From NCBI GenBank assembly GCA_014650415.1, contig BMUX01000015.1, positions 1-64,000 of the forward strand: DNA of 64,000 nt, given 5' to 3'. The notes below the pieces were generated by a model. The model worked only from the letters and a program-made list of their open reading frames with translations. It was not told where the DNA came from and did not search any database. Each line of letters starts with the position of its first letter. The stretch's first letter is position 1. The position numbers were made by a program, and so were the translations under genes. The DNA is from Streptomyces spiroverticillatus (lineage in GTDB: Bacteria; Actinomycetota; Actinomycetes; Streptomycetales; Streptomycetaceae). This document shows, one piece after another, positions 54,628 to 62,866 of this stretch.

Positions 54628-55641
54628 CAGCCCGGTGAATCCCAGGCCGCGGTCCTCCGGTTCGCCCAGGCGTACGTTCATGCACTGCACGGCGTTGCCG
54701 GCGCCGCCCTTGACGAGGTTGTCCAGGGCCGCGATCACGGTGACGGTGGAGGCGCCCCGGTCCAGGGCGAAGCCGACGTCGCAGAAGTTGGAGCCGGAGA
54801 GGATCTTGGCGTCGGGGAAGCGGTGCATGCCGCGCCGGGCGGCGACGACCCTGACGAAGGGCTCGGCCGCGTACCGGGACCGGTAGGCGGCCCGCACGGC
54901 GCGTTCGTCCACGCCGTCGGCGAGGGTGGCCCGGCACAGCAACTGCACGCCGCGCACCGCCTCGACACCGGTCGCGGTCATCCGTACGACGTGCCCGGTG
55001 GCCTGGGCGATCTCGGCCTCGTGCCGGTGCCGGGTGGGGGCGAACACCCGCAGCGCGCCGCTGCGTTCGGCGTGCAGGTTCTCCGAACCCGCCTTCGCGC
55101 CGGAGCCGCTGGACCCGGTTCTGGCGTCCACCGTGATGTCGCCCCGGACCAGTCCCGCCTCGGCGAGCGGAACCAGCGACAGGATGCCCGCCGTGGCCAT
55201 GCAGCCCGGCACGGAGATCCGGTCGGCGGTGCGCAGCCGCTCCCGGTGGAGTTCGGGAATCCCGGGGGTGAAGGTGGAGAGCAGCTCGGTCGCCTCGTGC
55301 TCGACGCCGTAGTAGTCCAGGTAGGCGGCGGTGTCCTGGAGCCGGAAGTCGCCCGAGAGGTCGATGACGACGTTCGCCCGGGCGAGGAACTCGGGCATCC
55401 GCTGCATGGTCTCGCGGTGCGGTGTGGCGAGGAACAGCACGTCGCAGTGGCCGAGTTGGTCCTCGCTGGAGAACGTGAGCCGGGTGCGGCCGCGCAGGTT
55501 GGGGTGCACGCCGTCCACCGGCCGCCCGCGCAGGGTGCGCGACGTCGCGTGCACGACCTCCACCTGGGGATGGCCGATCAGCAGGCGGAGCAGTTCGCCG
55601 CCGATGTAACCGGCCGCGCCCACGACAGCTGCCCGGATCAT
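54616..55641 (-). CDS. lysY: LysY/ArgC-like LysW-acyl-phosphate reductase
   Basis: 341 residues from ATG 55641, overlapping the LysX-like stop. VVGAAGYIGGELLRLL binds NADP, catalytic Cys is in SVPGCMATAGILSLVPL, and HRHEAEI holds the His. ArgC and LysY reduce an acyl phosphate to a semialdehyde. Next to LysW and LysX it should act on the carrier-bound amino acid phosphate formed by the LysZ domain encoded at 61010. Confidence 0.9.
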   Translation of the reverse strand: MIRAAVVGAAGYIGGELLRLLIGHPQVEVVHATSRTLRGRPVDGVHPNLRGRTRLTFSSEDQLGHCDVLFLATPHRETMQRMPEFLARANVVIDLSGDFRLQDTAAYLDYYGVEHEATELLSTFTPGIPELHRERLRTADRISVPGCMATAGILSLVPLAEAGLVRGDITVDARTGSSGSGAKAGSENLHAERSGALRVFAPTRHRHEAEIAQATGHVVRMTATGVEAVRGVQLLCRATLADGVDERAVRAAYRSRYAAEPFVRVVAARRGMHRFPDAKILSGSNFCDVGFALDRGASTVTVIAALDNLVKGGAGNAVQCMNVRLGEPEDRGLGFTGLHPN

Positions 55642-56501
55642 GCCTGTGCCTCCTTCGTCAGCAGTGCGGCGATGGAGTCCGCCACATCGATGTCCGTGCC
55701 GTGGCTCTGTTGCAGGCCGCGGAATTCCACCCGGTCGTTGACCTCCAGCACGGTCAGCCGGCCGTCCGGCTCCTGGAGCAGGTCCACCCCGGCGATCAGC
55801 GCCCCGAGGGTCTCCGCCGCCCGCACCGCGAGCCCGGCGAGGTCGGCGTCGAGCGGGCAGCGCTCGCTCACCGCCCCGCGGGCCACGTTGGTGCGCCACT
55901 GGTCGCTGCGGCGGTACGTCGCCCCGACCGCCCGGCCGCCCACCACCAGGACCCTGATGTCCCGGTCGGGCTTGGGCACTTCGCGCTGTACGTAGACGAT
56001 GTGCGACTGCGGGGACGGCAGGGCGGCCAGGTGCTCCAGTACGGCCGCCGCCATCGCGGCGTCCGTCACCCGGGTCACCAGCCGGCCCCAGGAGCCGACC
56101 AGGGGCTTGAGCACGGCCGGGTAGCCGAACTGCTCCAGTGCCTCCAGCGCCGCCTCGGGAGTCAGCGCCAGGACGGTCTCCGGCGTCGGCACCCCCTGGG
56201 CGACCAGCGCCGCCGAGGTCTGCCACTTGTCACCGCACAGGGAGGTGGCGGCGGCGCTGTTGAGCACCGTGACCCCCGCGGACTCCAGGGCTCCCGCCGC
56301 GTACAGCGCCCGGTAGTGGCCGATCTCGCGGTTGAGTACGGTCCGCGGGCCGGCCCAGGGCCCGCCCGCCCGGACCGAGAGGGCGCGGGGGTCGATCTGC
56401 TCGCAGACGGCGCCCCGCCTTTCCAGCGCCTCCAGAACGGCCTTCTCCTCGAAACGCACGCGCGAAGCGAGGACACCCAGCCGCAGTGCCGCGGAACTCA
56501 T
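55638..56501 (-). CDS. lysX: LysX-like ATP-grasp ligase attaching the amino acid to LysW
   Basis: 287 residues. ATP-grasp features are LKPLVGSWGRLVTRV, YVQREVPKPDRDIRVLVVGG, and metal-binding LEVNDRVEFRGLQQS, matching the RimK/LysX family. LysX-type enzymes join the alpha-amino group of glutamate or 2-aminoadipate to the C-terminal Glu of LysW. It lies 39 bp after LysW. Substrate choice cannot be read with confidence from motifs. Confidence 0.9.
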   Translation of the reverse strand: MSSAALRLGVLASRVRFEEKAVLEALERRGAVCEQIDPRALSVRAGGPWAGPRTVLNREIGHYRALYAAGALESAGVTVLNSAAATSLCGDKWQTSAALVAQGVPTPETVLALTPEAALEALEQFGYPAVLKPLVGSWGRLVTRVTDAAMAAAVLEHLAALPSPQSHIVYVQREVPKPDRDIRVLVVGGRAVGATYRRSDQWRTNVARGAVSERCPLDADLAGLAVRAAETLGALIAGVDLLQEPDGRLTVLEVNDRVEFRGLQQSHGTDIDVADSIAALLTKEAQA

Positions 56502-56540
56502 CCTTCAATTCCCCTTCTTCGGTGTCGGAGACGGAACTGC

Positions 56541-56723
56541 TTATTCGCCCCAGTCCTCTTCGACCTCGGGGGCGACAATGAGCTGCGGCGGGTCCACCGA
56601 CTCGACCTCCAGCTCGATACGGCATTCCGGGCACTCGACTATCTCGCCGACCCGGGTGTCGCTCTCCCACGGGATGACGGCGTCGCATTCGAGGCATTCG
56701 GTGGCGACCAGCGTATTCGGCAT
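56541..56723 (-). CDS. lysW: LysW-type amino-group carrier protein
   Basis: 60 residues from ATG 56723 with GAGGGAAA upstream. It has the two zinc-binding CxxC pairs (CLECD, CPECR) and the defining acidic C-terminus EDWGE, whose last Glu is the attachment point. The protein is highly acidic, which helps its enzymes recognise it. Amino-group carriers outside lysine/arginine synthesis mark special pathways such as vazabitide A. It is the first gene of the minus-strand operon. Confidence 0.95.
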   Translation of the reverse strand: MPNTLVATECLECDAVIPWESDTRVGEIVECPECRIELEVESVDPPQLIVAPEVEEDWGE

Positions 56724-56841
56724 GGCATTTCCCTCACTGGTAGAAGCTGCTGAATCGAATTCGACTCTATCCTCGGTATTTCCCGTGCAGCGTTCCCGGC
56801 CATGAGCGGTTCGCATGGAAACAAGTCCGATCGCTTATGCC

Positions 56842-57780
56842 TTATACCGGCACCGGTACGCCCGGCCCCGGCGTCCTGGGCACGGCCGGCGCCTCGGCCC
56901 CCTCGGTGATCAGGGGGTATCCCTCCAGCGCCCGCCGGAACGCCCGCTCCGCGACCCGGGGGAATTCCTCCGGGACCGCCCCGTGGGCCAGCGCCAGCGT
57001 CACCGGCAGGGTGGGCGGCTGCGGCAGCCCCGGACGTACGGTCAGCGGCAGCCCCCACAGCTCGTCGCCGTTGGCGACCAGGCAGGTCACCCCGAGACCG
57101 GCCTTGGCGGCCGACCGCAGGCCGATCAGTTCGGGCCCCTCGTAGGCGATCTGCCAGGCGATGCCCGCCCGGTCGAGCGCCTCGCCCACATGGGCGCGCA
57201 CGGTGCAGGGGTCGGGGAACAGCGCGACCGGCAGCACGGCCCCCGTCGTGGGGGGACGGCCGAACCAGGCCGTCCGCATCCTGCCGAGTTCCCTGCGGTC
57301 GGTGCCGGGTTCGAGCTCACCGGCCTGGAGCAGCAGCGCGGCATCGAGCTGACCGGTGCGGCACTGCTGCTCCAGCGCCTCGCTCGCCCCGGTCCGCACC
57401 CTGAGCTGCACATGCGGCAGGCTCCGGTTCACCAGCCGCAGGAACTCCGGCAGCACCTCGGCGAGCTGGCTGGCCACGCCCACCGAGAGAAGCGCCTGGC
57501 CGGCCTCCGGCACGAAGCGGGCGACCGCCTCGTCGTTCAGCGCCACGATGCGGCGCGCGTACCTGAGCAGCTCCTCGCCCTGGGGGCTGAGCCGCATGTC
57601 CCGCCCGGTGGAGGCGAACACCGGTCCCTTGATGAAGCCGGCCAGCTGACGGATCTGCTGGCTCACCGCGGGCTGCGTGATGTGCAGTGCCTCCGCCGCC
57701 CGGCGGAACCCGCCGTGCTCCACCACGGCGACCAGCGCTCTCAGCCGATTTATTTGCAGGTCGTGGCGCAATCTCCCCAC
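56842..57780 (-). CDS. LysR-family transcriptional regulator
   Basis: 312 residues from GTG 57780 (a TTG nine bases in is an alternative). The helix-turn-helix is at about 10-65: LRALVAVVEHGGFRRAAEALHITQPAVSQQIRQL in parts. The effector domain follows. It sits between the LysW operon and the divergent encapsulin operon, with LysR-like sites in the gap, so it probably controls both. Confidence 0.93.
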   Translation of the reverse strand: MGRLRHDLQINRLRALVAVVEHGGFRRAAEALHITQPAVSQQIRQLAGFIKGPVFASTGRDMRLSPQGEELLRYARRIVALNDEAVARFVPEAGQALLSVGVASQLAEVLPEFLRLVNRSLPHVQLRVRTGASEALEQQCRTGQLDAALLLQAGELEPGTDRRELGRMRTAWFGRPPTTGAVLPVALFPDPCTVRAHVGEALDRAGIAWQIAYEGPELIGLRSAAKAGLGVTCLVANGDELWGLPLTVRPGLPQPPTLPVTLALAHGAVPEEFPRVAERAFRRALEGYPLITEGAEAPAVPRTPGPGVPVPV

Positions 57781-58112
57781 CCGTTTCTATTGCCTGTACG
57801 GCGCTTTCCTGCTGCTTCTTGTGGAATCTGCGGCAAGCCTAGGCCGGAGGGGCCGTGCGCTGCTACGGACCAGTTCACCAGGTGCGTATGAAATTTTCAT
57901 GCCGGGGGCATGCAGTTTTCCTTGCGCAGGCCGGCGGGGGATCGGCGGGTATCTGCGGGGGATCGGCGGGCAATCACGGCGACTTATTCGGGCCATAAAT
58001 TATGCGTGCGGGTTTGCTCTCGGCCCGGAGCGGATCCGACCTAAAGTCGACCCCAGTCAATCCGCTTACATTCCTTCCGGAGTCGTCGCCGGAATTATCG
58101 AGGGAGACCGAA
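57781..58112. promoter_or_regulatory. Regulatory region of the encapsulin operon
   Basis: 332 bp with lower GC than the surroundings. A palindrome ATGAAA-T-TTTCAT at 57888-57900 overlaps a LysR-type T-N11-A box (57887-57899). The 16-mer GCGGGGGATCGGCGGG repeats at 57934-57949 and 57955-57970, 21 bp apart (two helical turns). Another palindrome CATAA-A-TTATG is at 57994-58004. The ribosome site GAGGGAGA precedes the encapsulin start. Confidence 0.6.
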
Positions 58113-59003
58113 ATGCTGGCAGCCACCGCCTCTTCGGCAGTGACGCAGGGAGTCCAGATACAGCTCGCCGACCCGGCTCTCGCCGAGCGCAGCCCCGGCG
58201 AGGAATTCGCCTGGTCGGTGCGCGGGGCCGCGGCGGCCGAGGACCGCGTGGTGCCGTTCCGCGCCCACCTCCCGGCGGTGTTCCCGCTGTTCGCCACCCG
58301 CCCGCGTTATGCCGTACGACACCTGCTGAAGACGGCGCAGGTCGCCGACGCGCCGGTGCCGTATGTCCACGAGCCGGCCGCCCGGCTGGTGGCGTCCGGC
58401 ACCTCCTACCGCACCACGCCCGAGGGCTCCTTCACCTCCCGGGTGGAGCACGCCGAGCTCACCGACCTGGTGGTGCGGGTGCCGCTGCCCGACGGGCTGC
58501 TCGACCAGCCGGCGCTGCTCGCCTCCTTCGTCGACTACCGGGTGCTGGTGCGCCTGTCGGTTGTGGAGAACCAGACTCTGCTGCACGGCAGCGAGGACAA
58601 GGCCATCACCGGGCTGCTCGACCTGCCGGGCATCCGTACGGGCCGCCTCGGCGACGACGTGTACGCCTCCATCACCGAGGCTGCGGCGGAGGTCGAGGAG
58701 ACCGGCGGTTCCTGCGACGGCATCGTCGTGCACCCCTTCACCTACTGGGAGTTGGTGCGCACCGGAGTGCTCGGCCAGCTCGGCGCGGCGGGCATCACCG
58801 TCTCCCGCACCCGCATGATCCCGCGCGGCCAGGTGCTGCTCGGCGACTTCCGGGCCGCCGTGACGCTGCTGGTGCCCTCGGTCGCCTCGCTGACGCTGCT
58901 GCGCGGCCAGGGCCCGGACGGCGGCGACGTCGTGGAGGCGTCGAGCCGGATCGGACTCGCCGTCCACCTGCCGCAGCACTTCCTCCTGCTGACCAGCGAC
59001 TGA
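58113..59003 (+). CDS. Family 3 encapsulin-like shell protein (HK97 fold)
   Basis: 296 residues from ATG 58113. It reads like an HK97-type capsid protein: an N-terminal arm, an E-loop/beta region (GSFTSRVEHAELTDLVVRV), a helix with SFVDYRVLVRLSVVENQTLLHG, an A domain with VVHPFTYWELV, and the terminal GDFRAAVTLLVPSVASLTLL...SSRIGLAVHLPQHFLLL. No portal, terminase or protease genes are near, and it heads a biosynthetic operon, so it is an encapsulin rather than a phage capsid. Family 3 encapsulins are known from natural-product clusters. It probably forms a nanocompartment holding pathway enzymes. Confidence 0.85.
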   Translation: MLAATASSAVTQGVQIQLADPALAERSPGEEFAWSVRGAAAAEDRVVPFRAHLPAVFPLFATRPRYAVRHLLKTAQVADAPVPYVHEPAARLVASGTSYRTTPEGSFTSRVEHAELTDLVVRVPLPDGLLDQPALLASFVDYRVLVRLSVVENQTLLHGSEDKAITGLLDLPGIRTGRLGDDVYASITEAAAEVEETGGSCDGIVVHPFTYWELVRTGVLGQLGAAGITVSRTRMIPRGQVLLGDFRAAVTLLVPSVASLTLLRGQGPDGGDVVEASSRIGLAVHLPQHFLLLTSD

Positions 59004-59040
59004 CCGGCGGCGACTGCCCTCAGCAGACCGAAGCAGTCCG

Positions 59041-59070
59041 ACTCAGCCCGACTCAGCCCGACTCAGCCCG
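59041..59070. repeat. Three 10-bp tandem repeats
   Basis: ACTCAGCCCG is repeated perfectly three times in the 84-bp gap between the encapsulin and sulfotransferase genes, just before the GAAAGGG ribosome site. Confidence 0.7.
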
Positions 59071-59087
59071 ACGAAAGGGTCCCCACC

Positions 59088-60164
59088 GTGACCGGCCCTC
59101 CCGCCCGAGTCCTGTACATCACCGGATGGATGCGCAGCGGCAGCACGCTGCTCGGCAACGTCCTCAACGAGCTCCCCGGCGTCCTGCACATCGGCGAGCT
59201 GCACTTCCTGTGGAAGAACGGCGTCCTGGGCGCCGGCACCAACTCCACCTGCGGCTGCGGAGAACCGGTGACCGCATGCCCGCTCTGGTCCCGCGCGCTC
59301 GCCGCACTCCCGGCCGGGACCACCGAGGAGACCGCACGCCGCATGCTGGCGCTCCAGCAGCAGCTGATGCGCACCCGGCACACCCGGGCCCGGCTCGCCG
59401 AGGCGCAGCACAGGCAGCCCGTGCCCGCCGACGTCACCCGGCTCCTCGACCAGTCGGCCGCCGTCTACCGGCACCTGGCCGGGCACGGCGGCGAGCGCCT
59501 GGTGGTCGACGGCTCCAAGTGCCCGGCGGAGGCCGCGGCCCTGCTCGGCCGCGACGACCTCGACGTACGCGTGCTGCACATGGTGCGCGACCCCCGGGCC
59601 ACCGCCCTGTCCTACCGGGGCGCGAAGGAGTACATCGACCCGATGTCCGCGTCCCGCAGCAGCCGCTACTGGACGGCCTTCAACCTGGCGTCCGAACTCG
59701 TCGGCAGGGCGGCCGGCGACAGGTACCTGCGGATCCGGCACGAGGACCTCTGCGCCCGCCCCCGGGAGACGGTGGCCGAGGTCATCCGCTTCGCGGGCCT
59801 CGACGACGCGTCGCCCGTCGACGCGGCGGGCAGCGTCGCACTCGGCGTCAACCACACCGTCACCGGCAACCCGGACCGGCTCCGGCACGGCGTGACCCGG
59901 ATCAGGCCCGACGGTCGCTGGCACACCGCGCTCGGCCCCGCCGAAGTCAGGTCGGCGACCGTACCGGCACTGCCGTTGCTGGGACGGTACGGATATCCGC
60001 TCACGTCCGCGCCTCATCGGCCCAACAGCGGCCTTCCGCACGGCACTTCGGGCTCCTCCACCCCGGCTCCCGCGTCCGCCGCCCCCGCCCCCGGGACCGC
60101 TGCCCGCGAGGAGGGCCGGAGCGGACCGTTGCTCCGCCCGCTGTGGCCGGGTGAGGTCTGGTGA
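59088..60164 (+). CDS. Sulfotransferase with disordered C-terminal tail (candidate shell cargo)
   Basis: 358 residues from GTG 59088. PAPS-binding loops are visible: TGWMRSGSTLLGNVL near the N-terminus (5'-phosphosulfate) and MVRDPRATALSYRG (3'-phosphate). The enzyme transfers sulfate to a hydroxyl. The last 52 residues (60006-60164) are a Pro/Ala/Ser/Gly linker ending in GPLLRPLWPGEVW, a layout typical of encapsulin cargo-loading tails. Sulfation of a hydroxyl could make a leaving group for ring closure. Confidence 0.88.
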   Translation: MTGPPARVLYITGWMRSGSTLLGNVLNELPGVLHIGELHFLWKNGVLGAGTNSTCGCGEPVTACPLWSRALAALPAGTTEETARRMLALQQQLMRTRHTRARLAEAQHRQPVPADVTRLLDQSAAVYRHLAGHGGERLVVDGSKCPAEAAALLGRDDLDVRVLHMVRDPRATALSYRGAKEYIDPMSASRSSRYWTAFNLASELVGRAAGDRYLRIRHEDLCARPRETVAEVIRFAGLDDASPVDAAGSVALGVNHTVTGNPDRLRHGVTRIRPDGRWHTALGPAEVRSATVPALPLLGRYGYPLTSAPHRPNSGLPHGTSGSSTPAPASAAPAPGTAAREEGRSGPLLRPLWPGEVW

Positions 60165-60931
60165 ACCTGGGACTCGACGGCCGCGTCGCCCTGGTGGCCG
60201 CCTCCAGCAGCGGCATCGGACTCGCGACGGCCAAGGCGCTCGCCGCCGAGGGCTGCGACGTGTCGATCTGCGGCCGCGACCCGCAGCGCCTGGCCCGGGC
60301 CCACAAGGAGGTGGACGCCGGAGGCCCCGGCCGGGTGCTGAGCCGGACGGTGGACCTGCGCGACGAGCACGCCGCCGCCGCATGGGTGCGGGAGACCGAG
60401 CGCGAACTCGGCGCCCTGCACGTGGTGGTCACCAACTCCGGCGGCGTGCCCTTCGGCCCGGTCCAGGACTTCGAGGTCGCCGAGTACCGGGAGGCCGTCA
60501 ACGACAACCTGCTGCCCCACGTCTCGCTGGCACTGGCCGCCGCACCCCTGCTGAAGCGGGCCGGCTGGGGGCGCATCGTCATGATCACCTCCGAGTCGGT
60601 GCGCCAGCCCCACCCGGGCAGCGGCCTCTCCTCGGTGGCCCGACTCGGGGTTCTCGGCTTCGCCAAGGGCCTCGTCGCGCACTTCGGGGCCTGCGGGGTG
60701 ACGGTCAACGTCCTCGCCCCCGGCTTCCACCGCACCCCGATCCTCGACGAGCAGTACGGCGACCGGGTGGAGGAGCGCCTCGCCGAGGTCGCGGCCGGAC
60801 TGCCGCTCGGCCGGATCGGCCGGGCCGAGGACCTGGGTGCACTGGTGTCCTTCCTCGCCAGCGAACAGGCCTCCTTCGTCACCGGCAGCGTGCTGGTGGC
60901 CGACGGCGGCAGCACCCGGGGCATCGGCTGA
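60161..60931 (+). CDS. Atypical short-chain dehydrogenase lacking the catalytic Tyr-Lys
   Basis: 256 residues from GTG overlapping the sulfotransferase stop. The cofactor loop AASSSGIGLATAKAL, CGRD, and C-terminal FLASEQASFVTGSVLVADGG are SDR features. The active-site segment reads SSVARLG where YxxxK is expected, with Ser kept in MITSES. Some 3-oxoacyl-reductase-like homologues share this. It may use a different mechanism, or bind without redox activity. Confidence 0.85.
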   Translation: MNLGLDGRVALVAASSSGIGLATAKALAAEGCDVSICGRDPQRLARAHKEVDAGGPGRVLSRTVDLRDEHAAAAWVRETERELGALHVVVTNSGGVPFGPVQDFEVAEYREAVNDNLLPHVSLALAAAPLLKRAGWGRIVMITSESVRQPHPGSGLSSVARLGVLGFAKGLVAHFGACGVTVNVLAPGFHRTPILDEQYGDRVEERLAEVAAGLPLGRIGRAEDLGALVSFLASEQASFVTGSVLVADGGSTRGIG

Positions 60932-61009
60932 GCCGACCATCCCCCTTACCGCGCCACCCCTTTCACCCACCTCGTCCCGTCCCGCCCCGGCACCCGAAGG
61001 AGTTCGCAC

Positions 61010-62866
61010 ATGCCGGCACTGGAGGAAGCCGCCAGCTCACGCGAGGCCGCGCTCTACGTGGTCAAACTCGGCAGCGCCACCCTGGCGCACCGCCACGTCT
61101 ACGACGAACTGCTGGCCCTGCGCCGCCGAGGCGCCCGGCTGCTCGTCGTCGCGGGCGGAGCGGCAGGCATCGCCGAGCACTACCGGCGCACCGGGCGGGA
61201 GATCCGCACCCTGGTCTCCCGCACCGGTGACGACATCCGCTACTGCCCGCCCCAGGAGATGCCGCACATCGTCGCCGCGTACGAGCAGGTCACCCTGCCG
61301 CTGATCGAGGAGGAGCTGACCGGGCGCGGCCTGTCGGTCTTCGCCGCGGTGGCCCGCACCGGCGCCCTGGTCAGGGCGACCGTCAACGGTCCCCTGCGGG
61401 TCCGGGACAACGGCCGGCTGCGCGTCGTACGCGACCACCGCGCCGGCACCGTCGCCGCGATCGACGTCCCCCGCATCAACGCCCTGCTCCGGGCCTTCGA
61501 CGTGGTCTGCCTCTCCCCGCCGGTCGCCGACGCGGAAGGCGGCTCGGCGCTCAACGTCGACGCCGACGTCCTCGCAGGCGAGCTGGCGCGCGCCCTGGAC
61601 GCCGACCACCTGCGCCTGGTGACCGGCACCGCCGGCCTGCTCGCCGACCCCGCGGACGCGGCCAGCACCCTGCACCACATCGGCCCCGGCGAGGGCGGCC
61701 AGTACGCCCGGGGCCGGATGCGGCAGAAGGTCAGGGCCGCCGAGATCGCCGTCCGGGGCACCTCCGACACCGCGATCACCGGCCCGCACACCCTGTCCAC
61801 GGCCTCCTCGACCCGGTTCTGGGGCGCCACCCCTCCCGCACCCGACCTGAACCTGCTGTCCCGGGCGGTGCAGATCTCCTCGGTCTCCCGCGACGAACGG
61901 GAACTCGCCGAGTTCCTCGCCGCCTGGTGTTCCGACCAGGGGCTCAAGAACGAGATCGACACCGCGGGCAACCTCGTGGTGACCAAGGGAGCGGGCGACC
62001 GGCGGCTCCTGATGCTCGGTCACCTGGACACGGTGCCGCACCGCTGGCCGGTCCGCTGGGACGGCGACGTGCTCCACGGGCGCGGTTCGGTCGACGCCAA
62101 GGGCAGCCTGGTGACCTTCCTCCAGACCCTCGCCGCCTACGAGCCCCCCGAGGGCGTCGAGCTGCGGGTGGTCGGCGCCGTGGAGGAGGAGATCACCGCC
62201 GCAGGTGCCTTCCACGTACGCGACACCTGCCCGGCCGACGCGGTGATCGTGGGGGAGCCCAGCGGTGCGTCCGCGCTCACGCTCGGCTACTACGGGCTGA
62301 TCAAGTTCCGGCTGCACACCCGCGAACGCGTCGGACACACCGCCGGCGAAGGCGTCAGGACGGCCGGCGACCGGCTGGTCGAAGCCCTCGCCGCAGTGCG
62401 CGCCGCGGTGGCCGACGTCGCGCCCGACGCCCTCACCGCGACGCTGGGCGCAAGCGCCCTCAACGAGGGCGACGTCCAGGCCGGGGAAGCCGTCGTGGAC
62501 GTCCGGCTGCCCCCCGGGCACCAGGTGGAGACCGTCCTGGACGCCGTACGGGCCGCAGTGCGCGAACCCGTCCTGACCGAGGTGCTGCGGGCCACCCCCG
62601 GCGTCGCCACCCCCCGCACCAGCCCCCTGGTCAAGGCCTTCCAACGCGCCTTCCAGGGCGAGGAGTCGAGGCCCCGCTACCTGCTGAAGAAGGGGAGCAG
62701 CGACATGAACACCCTCGCCACCACCTGGCACGACGTTCCCATGGTCGCCTACGGCCCCGGTGACGCGAGCCTGGACCACACCCCCGACGAGCACCTGCAC
62801 GCGGCCGAGTTCCGCCGGGCCCAGCGCCTGCTGACGGCCGCCGTCCGAGAATGGAGCACGATGTGA
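61010..62866 (+). CDS. LysZ-LysK fusion: LysW-amino acid kinase and LysW hydrolase
   Basis: 618 residues from ATG 61010 (GAAGGAG upstream). Residues 1-275 are an acetylglutamate-kinase-like domain (LysZ): VVKLGSATLA, VVAGGAAGIAEHYR, LNVDADVLAGELA, and RMRQKVRAAEIAVRG. Residues 280-618 are an M20 metallopeptidase (LysK): GHLDTVP (His338, Asp340), VDAKGSL (Asp362), EEEITAAG, and LKKGSSDMNTL. LysZ phosphorylates the carrier-bound side chain, while LysK releases the finished amino acid, so first and last steps are joined in one chain. Confidence 0.93.
   Translation: MPALEEAASSREAALYVVKLGSATLAHRHVYDELLALRRRGARLLVVAGGAAGIAEHYRRTGREIRTLVSRTGDDIRYCPPQEMPHIVAAYEQVTLPLIEEELTGRGLSVFAAVARTGALVRATVNGPLRVRDNGRLRVVRDHRAGTVAAIDVPRINALLRAFDVVCLSPPVADAEGGSALNVDADVLAGELARALDADHLRLVTGTAGLLADPADAASTLHHIGPGEGGQYARGRMRQKVRAAEIAVRGTSDTAITGPHTLSTASSTRFWGATPPAPDLNLLSRAVQISSVSRDERELAEFLAAWCSDQGLKNEIDTAGNLVVTKGAGDRRLLMLGHLDTVPHRWPVRWDGDVLHGRGSVDAKGSLVTFLQTLAAYEPPEGVELRVVGAVEEEITAAGAFHVRDTCPADAVIVGEPSGASALTLGYYGLIKFRLHTRERVGHTAGEGVRTAGDRLVEALAAVRAAVADVAPDALTATLGASALNEGDVQAGEAVVDVRLPPGHQVETVLDAVRAAVREPVLTEVLRATPGVATPRTSPLVKAFQRAFQGEESRPRYLLKKGSSDMNTLATTWHDVPMVAYGPGDASLDHTPDEHLHAAEFRRAQRLLTAAVREWSTM

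Noticed and set aside
58113..59003. Reading the HK97-fold protein as a prophage capsid
   Set aside because: There are no portal, terminase, protease, tail or integrase genes within the window, and the gene lies in an operon of metabolic enzymes.
54616..62866. LysW/LysX/LysY/LysZ/LysK set as primary lysine or arginine synthesis
   Set aside because: Streptomyces makes lysine by the diaminopimelate route and arginine through acetylated intermediates. The genes are mixed with a transketolase, sulfation genes and an encapsulin.
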